Assembly (NCBI RefSeq): GCF_029784165.1
Contig: NC_073696.1
Coordinates: 180,847,825-180,911,824 of the forward strand
Direction: 5' to 3'
DNA: 64,000 nt
Origin: Wyeomyia smithii
Taxonomy: Eukaryota; Arthropoda; Insecta; Diptera; Culicidae
Shown: positions 35,700 through 49,349 of the stretch, piece after piece
Layout of the letters: each line of letters opens with the position of its first letter
Position numbering within the stretch: the stretch's first letter is position 1
Translations under genes and position numbers: made by a program
The notes under the pieces: generated by a model
Seen by the model: only the letters and a program-made list of their open reading frames with translations
Database searches by the model: none
Told to the model about the DNA's origin: nothing

Positions 35700-36350
35700 T
35701 TATCGCAATGACAACATCCTCGCCTTTTGGTTTCTGTACATCACCTCGACTCTGGATATATCCATATCTTTGAATTCAAAACGATGTCCATGGTCAATGT
35801 TTGGCTTCTATGCACCATCTTGATTAAGGATATATTCATATTGAGTAGTATTCAGTCATTTTAGGCTGTTTCCCAGAAGTTGCCATATTACAATTCAAAT
35901 TGGTGTCTGAGGTCGATTTTATGCTCCTTGCATCATTCTGGTTCCGGAGATACTCATATTGGATGGTATTTGGTCACTTCAGGCTGTTTTCCAGAAACCG
36001 AAGATGACTAAGATTTCAAAATGGCGGTGAAATCAATTTCTGGTCTCGGAGCGGCATTATGGCTTAAGAAACGCCCATATTAGATGATATTTGGTCATTT
36101 TCGGCTGTTTTCCAGAGACCGAAAGTCTCCATCTTTGAATTAAAAATGATGTCTGTGATCGATTTTTGGCTCCTTACATCATTCTGGGTCCAAATATAAT
36201 CATATTGGGTGGAAACCGGCTGTTTTCTAGAAACCGGATGTTGCCATCTTACAATTGAAAATGTTGTCTGAGGTCGGTTTGTGGCTTCAGTGCATCATTA
36301 CGATTCCGGTAATACCTCTTGGGTGGTATTTGGTCTCTTTCCGTTGTTTT
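35700..36350 (+). repeat. Tandem repeat, ~120-bp unit, about 5 copies
   Basis: The marker GGCTGTTTTCCAGAAACCG recurs at about 35864, 35982, 36103, 36218 and, degenerate, 36341, a spacing of 115-123 bp. Each unit also has GGTATTTGGTCAYTT, a block like AATGGTGTCTGAGGTCGATT and CATCATTCTGG. Copies are diverged. The same family lies inverted at 50945-51240. Confidence 0.8.
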
Positions 36351-36354
36351 TCAG

Positions 36355-37735
36355 AAGCAGCATTGCCAACGGAAGAACAGCTTAGTACAGCTACTCTTGA
36401 AGTCGATTGGAGGGACATTAGATCAGCCATAGGTAGTACTGCTGTAGCGGCACTCGGTACAATAGCTACGAACAGGAGAAACGATTGGTTGACGACGAGT
36501 GCAAACAGTTAGTGAAAGAGAAGAATGCAGCACGAGCGAGAATGCTGCAACACCAAACGAGAGCGAACGTGGAGGAAGGAATAGGCAGCAATGAATAGGC
36601 AAACGTTTAACGGAAGAAGAAGCATCAGCAGAAAGATCGAGATCGCGTGGCGATGGAGGAACTGTTCCGTGCGAATGACACACGAAAGTTCTACGAGAAG
36701 CTGAACAGTTCCGCAAAGGCTATGTGCCACAAGCCGACATGTGCAGGAACCTGAACGGTAATCTTCTTTCGAACAAGGTGAGATGATTGAAAGATGGAGG
36801 CAGTATACGATGAGCACCTTAATGGCGATGTAGCAGAGGACGACGACGGAGTGGTAGTGGGCACCGAGATCTAGGTGCACGCGTAAACGACGAAAGAATT
36901 CCAGCCCCTGATATCCAGGAGGTTAAAGAGAAGATTGGCCGGCTGAAAAACAACCAAGCCGCAGCTGTCAAAACAGATGTAATACGAAGATGTGATACGT
37001 AGAGTGATACCAGTAACGAGAAGCACAATATTTAGAAGGTCTGTTCAGCTCTTTGGCTACGCCGATGACATTGATATTGTAGCACGAACCCTTGAGAAGA
37101 TGACGGAGACATACATCAGACTAAAGGCTGAAGCCGGACGGATTGGACTGGCCATAAACGCATCGAAAACTAAGTACATGAGAGAATGAGATTCCAGAGA
37201 AGATAGTGTTAACCTCCCACCAGGAATTAATATTTGCGGTGATGAAATCGAGGTGGTACACGAGTTCGTGTACCTGGGTTCACTGGTGATTGCTGACAAC
37301 GACATCAGCAGATAATTTCGTCGACGCGGAATCGTGTCTACTTTGGACTCCGGAGGACGCTCCCAATGAATAAAATCCAACAACGCACGAAGTTGACTAT
37401 CTACAAAACATTGATCAAACCGGTAATCCTCTACGGCCTCGAAACCTGGACCATGCTCGTGGAGGACCCACACGCCCTTGAAGCTTATGAACAGAAAGTG
37501 CTGCGTATCATCTGTGGTGGAGTGCAGATGGAAGATGTATCATGGCGGAGGCAGATGAACCACGATTTGCATCAGTTGCTGGGAAAACCTTTCATCGTTC
37601 AAACGGCGGAAATCGGGAGAATACGGCGGACATGGCTGGCGAGCAGCAGCCATGGACTGAATTGAATAGAGATGACTTCTTCGAACAGCAAGGGACACCT
37701 CGGCCGGGAGCATAATGGTAAGGTAAGGTAACGTT
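36355..37735 (+). pseudogene. RTE-clade-like LINE, internally deleted and full of stops
   Basis: Pieces in shifting frames follow the order of a RTE-type ORF: DWRDIRSAIGSTAVAAL, then KEKNAARARMLQHQTRANVE, EHLNGDVAE, and PAPDIQEVKEKIGRLKNNQA. It then jumps to LFGYADDIDIVARTLEKM, which holds the YADD active-site motif of reverse transcriptase at about 37053-37066, then INASKTKYM, YLGSLV, TKLTIYKTLIKPVILYGLET and LRIICGGV. About 200 residues of core reverse transcriptase between KNNQA and YADD are missing. The 3' end has GGTAAGGTAAGGTAA, a short tandem tail as in this clade. Stops and frameshifts occur throughout. Confidence 0.8.
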
Positions 37736-38124
37736 AATAAATATAATGGCGATTGCTATTCTTCGAAACAGTCTTTATGTTGAGTAATGCATATATTGTT
37801 GCGGTCCGCTAATATTCCGATGCCAGTTTTGCGGTGCCGTACGTCAATAGATTGTTCCTACTTCTGCCTCTTCATTCGAGTAGAACCGCTTGCATTCAAC
37901 CGGGGAAACCGAAAATAGTTATCCGCGACAAATATGTAATATGACAAATATGTAATCCACACCATCCAGTTCACCCGTTAGTAGCGTGATTTCTACCATT
38001 TGTCGGTCATAACTCTAGGAGAATGAGCGTTGTATTGTTGAAAGATCACAATAGATCAAAATGTCTCTGGTCGCAGTGATGAGTTCACACAGAGGAAAAA
38101 AATTTTTTGAAAGAGTACTTTTTT
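37736..38124. other. Non-coding spacer
   Basis: Nothing supported apart from a short direct repeat ACAAATATGTAAT near 37930-37950. Confidence 0.4.
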
Positions 38125-38395
38125 ATTCGCCATGCGCCTTCATGCTGCGACCTTGGTATTCTACTTGACGCTTATCTCACTTTCCACCTTTATCATGCTA
38201 GCCTAATATCAGAAGCGACTCATCAGCTGGGATTTTTCGCAAAAATGATTTCAAAGACCCTCACTACCTCAAACTTTCTATTGTTCACTAGTACGACGAC
38301 TACTTGCAAATTGAAGCTAGATTTGGTACCCGCGTCATTTAACTTGATTCTGGGAATCGAACGTGTTCAGAAGAGATTGGATTTTAGTGTTTACT
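38125..38395 (+). pseudogene. Jockey-like LINE, reverse transcriptase C-terminal fragment
   Basis: The plus frame reads CDLGILLDAYLTFHLYHASL, then SEATHQLGFFAKMI, then LGIERVQKRLD. In jockey-type elements the same order occurs (DLGVxxDSKLxF, NRxLGFI, RxxRVQKRF). The middle, normally LYxxLVRPxLEY, is eroded. After RVQKRL the sequence runs into a T-rich tract. No start, endonuclease or active site remains. Confidence 0.65.
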
Positions 38396-40850
38396 ATTTT
38401 TTACTATTTTTTGCACTATTTTTTGATTTTTTTTTTATATTTTCCGGTGTGGCTGCCTCATTTGGTCTTTCTGAGCGTGATGTATCGGTTCTTTGGCCGA
38501 TTTTTTCAACCAGGAAGTAATGCTCTTTCAAAACACGATATTAATTTTTTCGTGGTAACCAAAATAACAGAAGCAGCGTTTCTTCGAAAGAAATAACTTC
38601 AGAACGAATTAATAACATGCCACGAAGTTTAGAAAGCTTCTTAATTTAATAACTATAATTGATTTAACAGGTAAATCAAAATGTCCGCGGATAGAAACAC
38701 GTAATTTTCAAAGAAACAGGTGATTAGCGATTATAATGTGAGGAAGTCGAAATTAATTAACTATTTCGAATCTTTGCATACCGATACTGCGATTATGATA
38801 CGGTCTCAAATATATTGTCTCTCGGTGACCGGATGCCTAGAGACCATAAAGTACCAATGTCGTGCGCAAATTTGTATAATAGAAATGCACTACCAACCTC
38901 GGAGGATCCCAGATCAGTACCTTCCAACCAACACTAGCTCATTCCTATCATACTCGTGGATGATAAAAAGGAATCTCGGTCTCTAGTAGCAGCAAATATC
39001 AATTGGTTTAGTTAGATTCTTCTCAGTTCACTTTGGATTTCTCATAGAGTAGTATTCTCAAAAACTCACTTAAAAGCTCTAAATTTGATATTATAGTCGG
39101 GCATCTGCACTCGAAAACTCATTTATTTCAATCACCTACCTCAAAAAACAAAATCCGTGCATTGCTCTAAACGGCTACAACGGGACTCGTTCAGCAGCCA
39201 ACCAAAGTTTTTTTTTCATCATTAGCGGACCACTTTTTATTTTAATCACTAAATAAAATCACTCACTACACTAAGAACACTTTAATCTTTGAAATGTTCA
39301 CCTCAAAAACAAGCTTTAATGAGCAGATATATATGAGATGAATTTTTACAAATCCTAAATTCAATCTGTTTTCACTGCGTTGAAGATAATCAAAAGTTGC
39401 CAAATCAGTTTCTGTTAATACGAACAAATCATACTGAAAATGTTGAATTATTCTGACATAATTGACATAAATCGACAGCACTGCAGTGGTTACCTAGGTT
39501 GTCAATTTTGCACGTAAACAGCGGATACCTAGGTAACCTACTACGACGGTTTGCGGCAACGCTCATTGATGAAAGTATAATTCATTCATGATTAACAGTG
39601 TGATGAATATGGGGGTGTCGTGAAAGCAGTGTCTTAAGTTTTGAGATGAATATGGAAGCTTTGTGAAACATAGTTTGTTTTACAAAATTCAGGATAAATC
39701 TAGCTAAGTTTACTAACTTTCCAATGCTGGGCGCGGATTATTTATTTGATTTCGTGGAAATTTGGTGTTTAATCCGTGCGTCCTTCGTGAATATTGGCTT
39801 AATGAGATGAATAATGGTACAAATACTCTTTATATACTTTTTACTTAGATGGTTGGTTATTTAGATACTTAAATACTTGATATTTATCAATTTATCAGAA
39901 ACGTATCTCTTGAATGTATGGATTTTCGCTCCAGAAGTCGATTCTAGAGAAATTTATGGTCAATTGATGCTAAAAACTCGTGAACCTGATGAAGCATAAC
40001 TGAGATATAAGCCTTTGAAATCTGACCCCTTTTTTCATTATTGCTATTTTGAATTTTGGTTTGATATAGGTATAACGAGAAAACTGTAGAATACGTATGC
40101 TTGATTTTTAGGTAGTCATTTAAAATAGAATTAGATGAGAATGTAATGACATTCGTTCTTGAGACATAGAAAAACAAACTGCCGGCTCATGCAAAACATA
40201 ATAATTCTATTCGCGATCAGGCTTCGAAAAGTTGTGCGCCTACTGGCTTGGCCGGCAATGTATATATTAAACTTCGCAGGCCTTTAAATTGCGACCAGTT
40301 TTCTTATTCATCTAGCCGTATGGGATTGCAAATTTCAAACGCATTAAATTTTATTTTTACTTTTATTACCCTGTTATTGTCAGCGTTTGACATCTTCAAA
40401 CGATAATGGCCCGGGTTGACCATGCCGGGAGCTGAAATAACGTGGCTTCTGTTGATGATAAGCTGGTCGCTCATTTGTTGCAGTTAGCCGTAAACAGAAA
40501 TGACATTCGATGCTACACAACGCGAGACGACTTTTTGCTGCCGCTTTCGGAACTGAGACATTTATCACAAATTTTTCGAGAATAAACATTTCGATCGTCG
40601 ATCGCCACAGGCAGCTCGAGGCTACTGTTGACTGCTGTGGAAAGACATACATTGGACAATTAAGCATGTATGGAGATCGGTGCGTCAAGGTAATTAATCA
40701 AGATAATTGTCGATTTTAAGCCCATTTATACCCGTTTCGACTGATAATGTTGACGTTTAACGACGTAATTTAACCCGCTGGAGAAGCTTTCCTGAACAGT
40801 ACAAATGTACAGGATAAAAAATTACGTATGCTGATTGAGTCATCTGAAGG
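38396..40850. other. Non-coding stretch
   Basis: A small inverted repeat TTACCTAGG/CCTAGGTAA lies at about 39493-39540. The two overlapping frames near 40380-40719 show no domain. Nothing else seen. Confidence 0.4.
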
Positions 40851-41056
40851 CAGAGCACACAATTCGCGCATCGTGGCCTCTTGCGGAACCGTCAAGGGTC
40901 TGTCATCGGCACCGCAAGGGCAGAAGCCACACTACAGGCCGGAGAGGTCATTCCGGCGGCAAGCACTGCCATCAATGTGTTATCGCACCCAAGTCGCAGT
41001 ATTGAAGTTAATCGATGGATCAGTGGAAAGGCAGAGGAACTGCTGGTAGCTGTCAG
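40851..41056 (+). CDS. Possible internal exon, unidentified
   Basis: A GC-rich island in AT-rich surroundings stays open from after a stop at 40845. It reads QGSVIGTARAEATLQAGEVI, then PAASTAINVLSHPSRSIEVN, then RWISGKAEELLVAVS, with mixed third positions and an alternating helical pattern. Possible borders are the acceptor GAAGGCAG near 40853 and a donor AG|GTATAATT near 41058. No family is recognised, the frame on the second plus phase is also open (40828-41049), and no partner exon is known. This is a candidate only. Confidence 0.25.
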
Positions 41057-41389
41057 TAGGTATAATTATCACAAAAGCAACTGTTTCTCTTCCTCGAAGG
41101 TATTTCTACACTCTGCTTTTCAGCTGAGCTCCATGCAGGAATTTATCGCATTGTGTTTCTTTGAGGCGTGCAATTTTTCCTTTTCTCGGTGTGTTTTTTG
41201 TCTGTCAGAGAAGGAATAAAAACCACCTTTGAGGCGGTCTATTGCGGTGCATTGGTGTTGCGGTTTGCCGCAGCAGAACAGGCAATGAAAATCAAATATC
41301 TTCTGCGTGGCGCTGAATGCAACCAATGCCAAAAGAAATCATGCGCTATGCAGAGTGTGCTGCGCGGTTAACCCGTTAGCGCCCTGAGG

Positions 41390-44300
41390 CGGGCACCATT
41401 CTACTTGTTATAATTATGTTAGTTAAAATGTCCAACGTCCATGCTGCGTTCGTGTGTTGATTTTTCTGACAAAACTAGGTAGCATCAAAGATGGCATCGC
41501 GACGATATCCGTTATTGTAAATTAATAAAATTCGTTAATATATGCACTGTTGTTGTTCTGAAAACTCGATATCGTAAAGAAATATATTAGAAACCACGTA
41601 CTGCGGAGCCTTAGCCATCAACAGTCGCTTAGCGTTAAATCGGATTAATTAAACTGTTTCTTCATATGACTCTCAGTTCTTAAAGGGCTAAAAAGCCAGG
41701 TATGAAATACGCATTCAGCCAAATAGAGATGTGGTATAGTATCGTTTTCAATCTCTTCTGTAGTTAGTCCGACCGGGCTTCTGTGGAGGATACCTGGAAA
41801 CTACACATTGTATCGGCGGCTGTTAATAATATTATGAAGCTAACAATAACGCGGTTAAAAGAAACGGAGAAAGAGATCCGCACAAAGACTGCGAGAGTGA
41901 TTAAACTTATGCCGCGGTGGAGCGGCTTTCTCTGAGCCATGTTCAAGTTGGTCAATGCAAACCTCAAAACCAAGTTTTAAACCATCGGATCCCGAAGCAA
42001 CCGCAGCAATGCGATAATGATTAACGCGTATAGTGTCTGTACGCTGTAACTAATTATCTCATTAAGTGTAACAATAAGTTAATTAATTATTTGTACACAT
42101 TTTGATACAGTAATTTGTTCTTTCGCTCATACGAAACAAGCGGTGGCTTGGCCTATTATTTATCGGCAGAAATCATTTTACCAACTGCTAACTTGCTTAT
42201 AGGTACTAGAGTATGCGAACATACTTGATTGGATGAATTTTCTTACTGGATAGCATATTAGCATCAATAACTACCGATTTTAGACCGTCTCCTTAGACAA
42301 AGCATTTAATATCTTAATTGTTTGGTACATCTAGAATCTGGTCCCAGAGTATTCGCCATTCCTCAATATTCAAGGCAAATTTTGTTCGACGCAAATCAAT
42401 GAAGATCTCGTTATAAATTCTAATGACAAATTTCTTGCGCAAACAGACATCTTTTGCGATCCCTTCGATAGAAAAAAAATCCTTAGTTGTGTATTCAATC
42501 AATAATCATTTGAGCAAATTTTGAGTCTGACAACAGCAGCTTTTAGACTGTTGACATTTTGCGACAGTTCAAATTACTGAACTTTTTTACCCTCAATTCT
42601 TACGAAGCTCCTTCCTACGCATCGTACAAAAAATGCCGCCAGCGGAAGGGTGGTGTATAGAAATGTTTTTCCACGGTTCGTTTTCAGCCCCTTTTCTCTT
42701 TTGGCCAACACTTGAAGGAGAAAAACTGGAGCACCGAAAGGCAAGTAGGCAAATCCCAGCTGAAAAGAGCAAAATCCACTCCTCCCGATAAATCCCTTCT
42801 TGTCATTAGATATTCACTGAAGCTTCATATTTTTCTACAGCGGAGGGATGGATGTTGCGTAGCGTGATCACGTAGCGGGAGAAATTTTATTTGAGTTGCA
42901 GGAAGGAATGAGAACCAATTTGATTCTTAGAACAACAGAATAAATATATACTGCTTAAAATACTTGTTTGGAGTATTTTTTTGTGACCTGGATGTGACCT
43001 AAATATGCTACGATTCATATCATGTTTAAACTATTTAAAATCATAGTTGTAATGCCAAGTTATTTTATACCTCCTAGTAGTGAATGTATAAAATACTCGT
43101 GTTTCTGCAAAATCCTTTTAGCTATAGCCGTTATATTACTTTAAAAGCTAGGTACTAGAATCAAGAAATAAAAAATATTTTCGCTAGCTTATAAGTCCTA
43201 GAATAATTATTAGGAGGTAGAACCGCTAAAAGTTTTTTTGTAAGTATCATGAATATGAAAATATGGATATGAAAAAAAATATACCTGTCGCGTTTGGTTT
43301 GTTTCTTTTGATCATAACACAAAGCAACAAAGAAACTATAACTATAAAGCAACATGGAGAGAAAGCAGTTTGCACCAAAAAAAAAATATTACTTAAGAGT
43401 AGTAGTATGCTATTATTTATGCAAATCAAGCATAACTAATACTTTTACAGTGTTTTCTTTGGGAGGTTCCGTTTCTCACCAATTGTAAGGTAACGATATT
43501 TCAACACTTTCTTTTTTATTTCATTGTAGTGTTGTTTACCAGTGTAGTTATAATTCGTCATCATGGATGAAGTTTTTTTATCACCATAGGTCCAGTACTC
43601 CAGTTTGAACCTTTCTAAAGTCAAAATTCTGCCCCGGGCACAACATTATTGTACCCAAACTAATCTACTTGAACAATGCACATTCCAATAGTTCTGAGAG
43701 TTCATAATTTGAGCTAGTGTTTGAAATCATTTTACTTTCTAGTCAATTGAAATATGTTTGTCAGAGGGCAGCCCACTTTTTCGTTCACTCGAATTAAACG
43801 TAAACAAATCTCACGTAACTTCTTATTATTGAATTAATGTTAAACTGACTAACTCATCGATTTTTACTATTAATTTACTTTTTCGGTGTAACTGGCCCTA
43901 CAGGTATGTTAATAAGTGTTAAAAAATATTTTTTCTAGAAGTAAGCTTAATTGTTTCCAAATAAAAATAGAATACTTACAGTTAATTTCTGAAAGGGTGC
44001 TAATTTGATTCTAAACAGAGAATAGGTCCCCTAGACCCCACTTTATATAACCAATGCATTGACTGCCCTTAATTGTTTCTCCCATTTGCCTAGCAATCTT
44101 CCTGACTGCCAATATTTCGAAACGAGTACGAGCGTACCCTCATGAAACGATTCCTTTGACTTACAAATCACTACCGAGCATAAAAGATCAGGAAAAGTAC
44201 CCTCATAAAATCATCACAATCTGCTTCCTCGCAGAAGCCAAGCTATCAGGTGACAACATGATATCGAGGCAGCGTCGATCCGAACCCTCCCAATTCAGTG

Positions 44301-46555
44301 TAACGGTTCTCATGGCTTGTTTCGAGACGACCGTGTACCGATACTGACGGCTCTGTATCTGCCGAAATTCGATACGACCTACTGACGCTTTCCAAATTAC
44401 CTAAACGTAAACGCAATTTCCAAGAATCTATCCATTAACCACCATTCGCTACTTGACTGGTTGTGCATTTGGATTTGATCCGACCCGATCTGTAGCTTCT
44501 AAACACAACCAACCTCGGAGAATCTATTTTATCCATTGCAGCTGGAAGAGTCATATTTCTCGGCTGTGCAAATTAAAACTCCCGTAAGAGTTTTTAAACA
44601 CGCTGAGAAGCTGACCCCACGAAGAACTGCTCCCCTTGCGATAATCTTCTGACTGGCTGAGTTTTTGATCTCCAAAATGGCCTTGCACTAATACTCTCCA
44701 AATAATGGTCTTCGGTGTGCAGATTTCAGTTAATTTTCAACCTTAGTTTCAAGGTGGTGGTCTAAAGGAGACAGTAAAAGACCAGATAAAAGTCGAGTTT
44801 TATTCCATCCAAAACGACGCAGCCGGTGGTCGAATCGCTTGATAAGGAGCTGCTGTCTCACCGTACAAGACGCGTCATTTGTCGTCTTTCGCTTCGAAGT
44901 TTATGTAGACGGTAAAGTATTTAATATTTGATGATGAAGTAGCTCTGTTCTGTGATGCTCTCCATTTTACAGACTGGGATTAGGAAACAGAAAATATAAT
45001 CTGACAACAGTTCTGTGTATACTTTGGTACAACTGGTTTTTGGATAAAGTAGAGTTTCAACTGCACAGCAGTAGAAAATGTGCGATAATTCTCCTGAGAG
45101 ATCAATTCCAGCTCTCGTTTCAATTCTGTACGGTGCGGAGCTGCGATATGAACATCACGTTAGGACCGCAGTGTGTTAATTCTCAACCTATGTTTTAATT
45201 TTTGTATATTTCCAGCCTGAGTGAAATCAAATCCGAGGCAATAGGATTATTGCTAAAGTCGTTATAATGCATGTAACTGGTAAAATTTTAATGGAATCAA
45301 TACGAGGAATGTTTAATAAGCCATTCTCTCGGCATGATCTCGGAAGCCTATGTAGGTGTTAAAAGGCCTGTGATGAGATCGGATGACGTGCTAATACTAT
45401 TAGAGTGCTTTTCCTCAGGTCAAAATGGCCACAGTTGATGATAGCTAGTTTGATTATCGCCCGAGCCTGTACTCATTAAAGTCATTAACCACGTAGTAGA
45501 TTACACATGGAATCCATTTAACAGGTATTCCGAAAGCGATTGTAATGAGCTAATTGTCGAGATTGTTAATTAGATGTTGCATTTTCGCACTGATACAGCT
45601 CAACATTCCGTTTGGTTGCGGCTGTGAGTGATATTCGAGACTTTCGGCATGCGCGTGGGTTGTGCTGTAATTACCAAAGGAACGACAGAAGCGAGCTTAC
45701 GCACTATATCGAGTTTAGCAGCGGGAACGTCGTTCTGCGCCACTAATATAACCCTATCGTTTGAATAACCATTAGCAATCAGAAACGAATGATATTTCGT
45801 TTGTCACAGAGCCAACCGTCACGCTGGTTGTAGAAACATCCTCATTTACCCGTATAATGATTAACAAATTACTCTCAAATTACAGGGAACTAACTAGATG
45901 ACGTACGCTGCGGCAGTAACGCGATTCTATTCCACCCCTTTCGTTCGAATACGATCATTCCAAGACGATGAGGGTGGATATGACCTTCGCTTTCTCGACC
46001 TGAGGGACAATCGGTACCAGTAAGGCAAAATAAACATTTTCAAATTTCAATTGCCAACACACAGGAGATGTTGACACGTGTTTTACATGGGGATGAATTT
46101 AAATTTTATAGCTTCATTTAAACGCCTTCGTTTTTTGACTGATCCACGAGGGAAGGAAGCAAAGGATGCACATTGTTATACTTTTTCTCCGTTCAATGAG
46201 AAATCGACGGGAGGCTAAGACAGCAAGCTGTCTTCTTCAATTTGTTACAATTCACCGGAATCACTCGACTCGCGTGGAATTTACAAGCGCTGCAAAGCAG
46301 TCAAGGGACTTACTTTCCCCCGAGTAGGGTGCTGTGCTGAAACTTTTGTTGGTTCGTTTGTTGAGCGTTTTAAATATCTCAATCTCTTAGGATTTATTTT
46401 ATAGAAACCTCGTATATGAGTGAAACTTTACGTGTGATTCTGAATATTTTACTTGCAGTTCTTTTCAGTATTTAACCATTATATATACGCGTAAGTATTA
46501 TGCTTACTTTTAAATCAAAATATTGAAATGTGTGTCTTAGAGTTCAAATTAGTTT
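41390..46555. other. Long non-coding stretch, transposon-poor
   Basis: No recognisable coding frame or transposon end over 5 kb. One splice-like pair encloses 42 nt at about 44541-44582 (acceptor CATTGCAG, donor CCC|GTAAGAG) that would read LEESYFSAVQIKTP, too short to call. Low repeat content suggests either intronic sequence with regulatory sites or ordinary intergenic DNA. Confidence 0.4.
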
Positions 46556-46625
46556 GGGGCCGTTCCTACACCACGTGCTCATATTTTGATCGATTATTTT
46601 AACCCCCACCCCTCCCCAAAAAAAA
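46556..46625. repeat. MITE end fragment
   Basis: GGGGCCGTTCCTACACCACG then TTTAACCCCCACCCCTCCCC resembles the terminal part of dispersed repeats of the type GGGNCGTTCAxAxACCACGTG seen in many arthropods. Only one end is visible. Attribution is from memory. Confidence 0.4.
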
Positions 46626-47365
46626 TATTGGGTAACCAAAATTTTCGGCGGAATCAGGAATATGACTTTTTTATCTTTGTAGATAGAGATAAAAATTATT
46701 TTTCTTACAATATTGTAGACTCGTTAATTTTGAGCATCTTCGTTGGAAAAGTTTTTTTTAACTTTAAAAATAAAAGATTTAGATTGGAAAAATATTGTTG
46801 CGCTTAAAATTTTTTATTTCAATTTGCACATCAAAACTGTCTTCGGACGGCTCTTAGAGCTTTTCAAGACAAAGATTTTGCGATGTTGAAAGCGTAAATG
46901 TCTCAATCCTATACAATATTATTAAGGTTTTCTATGAAAAATGCACCCTTTAAATTTGTTTGTCGTTCTTTTTGAGGTAAACTTAAAAAAAATATCGCTT
47001 GAACTCATTTTGATGTTCACAACGTATGGAAAAAATTTAAAGAGAAGTTATATTTTATACTTAAATTAAAAAAAATCAAGTTGAAATGGTGATGACAATT
47101 ATTCAATATTTACATTCAATAGTTTTTGCATTCAAAACTACACATACATATTTCTTCTGTATTTTGACGTAACACTACGCCTATCTGAAAGTTAGGTGCC
47201 TGACTTCGAAAATCAAGAAATTCAACCATAGAAAAGGTGGTCAAGGTTTAAGCGCCTATATTTCAATCACTTTTTATCAGATTATCGAGGTTTTGGCATA
47301 ATTCGATCAGAATTTTTTTACGATTGAGTTGTTATAACAAAAACAGCCAATTGATTGAGACACTA
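46626..47365. other. AT-rich non-coding stretch
   Basis: Nothing supported. Confidence 0.4.
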
Positions 47366-47868
47366 CAGTCAAACCTGTTTTTGTGCGAGGGATAGGGACC
47401 GCACAAAAAAAAATCGCATAAAAAAAATCATTTGAAATTTCACGTGCAGCTACAAAACAATTGAAAAAAAAAAACTGTTTTTATGCGGTGGATAGGGACC
47501 GCATAAAAAAAAATTCAGTTAAAAATAACTCGAAAGCTGTTGATTCTGATTTAGAATACCTATGAGAACAATTTTAAAACATCGGATTGATAAACGAAAC
47601 TTTTTTAAACATACTAATCCTTTCAACCGCTTTCCTTCGTAGGCAAGCAATTCATGACTTTTCCTACATAAAACTGGCCCAAATAGTAATTTTTGGACGC
47701 AACACTTCTGTAATGCGTTGGAATTCATTCCAAGAAAAATTAATTGGCTGAAAATGTTGTCGTTAGTGGTCCTATTTTATATACCGCACAAAAAAAATAA
47801 TCGCATGGAAAAAGTCGCACAAAATAAATTTCGCACAAAAAAAAGTCGCACAAAAACAGGTTTGACTG
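47366..47868. mobile_element. Tc1/mariner/pogo-type non-autonomous element (503 bp)
   Basis: Perfect terminal inverted repeats CAGTCAAACCTGTTTTTGTG are flanked by TA (47364-47365 and 47869-47870). Subterminal copies of TGCGGT/GATAGGGACCGCA and TTTTTTTGTGCG recur on both sides. No transposase remains. Confidence 0.88.
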
Positions 47869-47870
47869 TA

Positions 47871-49340
47871 TTGAAAAATTTCACACCATTTCATACCACA
47901 TTTTCATACCACAATAGATCGAACAATGGTCGCAGTGGTTCAGTCTTCTACAAGGGAAAAATTGAAAAATTTGGTGAATAATATGGATTGTCCATATCAT
48001 ACCGAGCAACCAATCACTACTTTACTTCCCAAGCACAGCCGACACTAAAGTATGCAACCAATTTGACTTTGGAACGATTTGTTGTTGTTGTTTTACTCGC
48101 TCTAGTACACATGCCACACTTACTAGAAATTTATGAAAGGTATTTTACAATCATTTTCATTTCAAAACCGTACCGGTATCGTACGGACTCTTGGTGTTGA
48201 TCGTGAAAAGAAAGAAAAGGCGTATATTCGGTGGCTGTTTAGGAGTACTTGGTTGCTGCAAAATGGCTGGAAATTCTGCTCGAAATAACGAGAGTAGCAG
48301 AATCATTGACAAATGGCAATCCGAAATGATAATAATTTGAACAAACTCGCCGGTGTTGTTACTATTGTAAATCACACTGGCACTTTTTGGTGCCCAAAAT
48401 TATGTACCTGAGGTGGCTAGTTGATTTTTTTCTGTCACAAAACAGCGCTGAAAACCTTGCAAATAAGCTATAAATCGAGTTTCCGCTTGTTTTTTATTAT
48501 TGTTAATGTTTTTTATTGTGGCCGGTGCAGCTTTTCAAAATGTTTTACTTTCCTTGCCATTTCTTATTCTGCTGCGCTCCGCCCTCTTCCCAAGCAACTA
48601 ACGAAACTTCGATATAAAAGGTACCATTTGAACATTTTACCATCATTTTAATTCCAAAACCCTATCGGTGACATGCGGAAGCCAGATTTTTGTATTACAG
48701 TTTAACAGCGATAGCAGTTTTCAAAGGAGTTTCGTCTAGTGAATAAACGAATATATTGAGAATTTGTACGAACATCTCAATCCTAGCAATGTCTCGAGAC
48801 TCTCGTCAGTTGAATATAATGTATAAGCGCAATTCCCAGAAGCGTGCGAAGGATTGGCAGAAGACGATTTACCGGAAAAATACCGTAGTAAAATATTACG
48901 TCAAGCGGTCGTGCTTTAGATACCACCCTCCTCCTTTTTTCTTAAAATCTTTAAATTATTAGATTTAATTTTTTTTCAAAAACAACGAAATCGATTAACT
49001 GGTTCAAAAATGATGATTGTTTGAAAATAAAATATATCAAATGAAGCGGTTCTTTGTAGCCACCAGATTTCGGAGCTGGTCACCTCAGTGACCCAACAAG
49101 AAATACAAATCTAATTATTTTCAGTAGAGATCGATTTCGGAAGTTTCGAGCACAATTGAAGCACTCTGGGTAATCAGTTCTAAAAACGGGTGACCATAAA
49201 AAACGGCTTTGTTCAATATATATCATATATTTTTTTGTAATCAGAATTAGGTATGCAAAGTTAAATATTAAAAATTACGATGCAATACCAACTTTATTTG
49301 TTTTTTTTTATCATCTTTATCCTGATGAGTTCTGTCGTTT
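47871..49340. other. Non-coding stretch with one uncertain small frame
   Basis: An ATG at 48789 (TAGCAATGT) opens MSRDSRQLNIMYKRNSQKRA then KDWQKTIYRKNTVV, a basic frame of about 57 codons to 48962. Coding-like codon mix in the first ~40 codons, then low complexity. No family recognised. Confidence 0.3.
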
Positions 49341-49349
49341 GAAAACACT

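Noticed and set aside
38396..38520. Phe-rich C-terminal half of a 137-codon frame
   Set aside because: It is a T-rich tract downstream of a LINE fragment, not part of a protein.
39493..39540. MITE with CCTAGG arms
   Set aside because: Arms of nine bases only and no target duplication; likely chance.
44100..44800. BEL/Pao or gypsy pol fragment
   Set aside because: Translations on both strands gave no ordered motif blocks.
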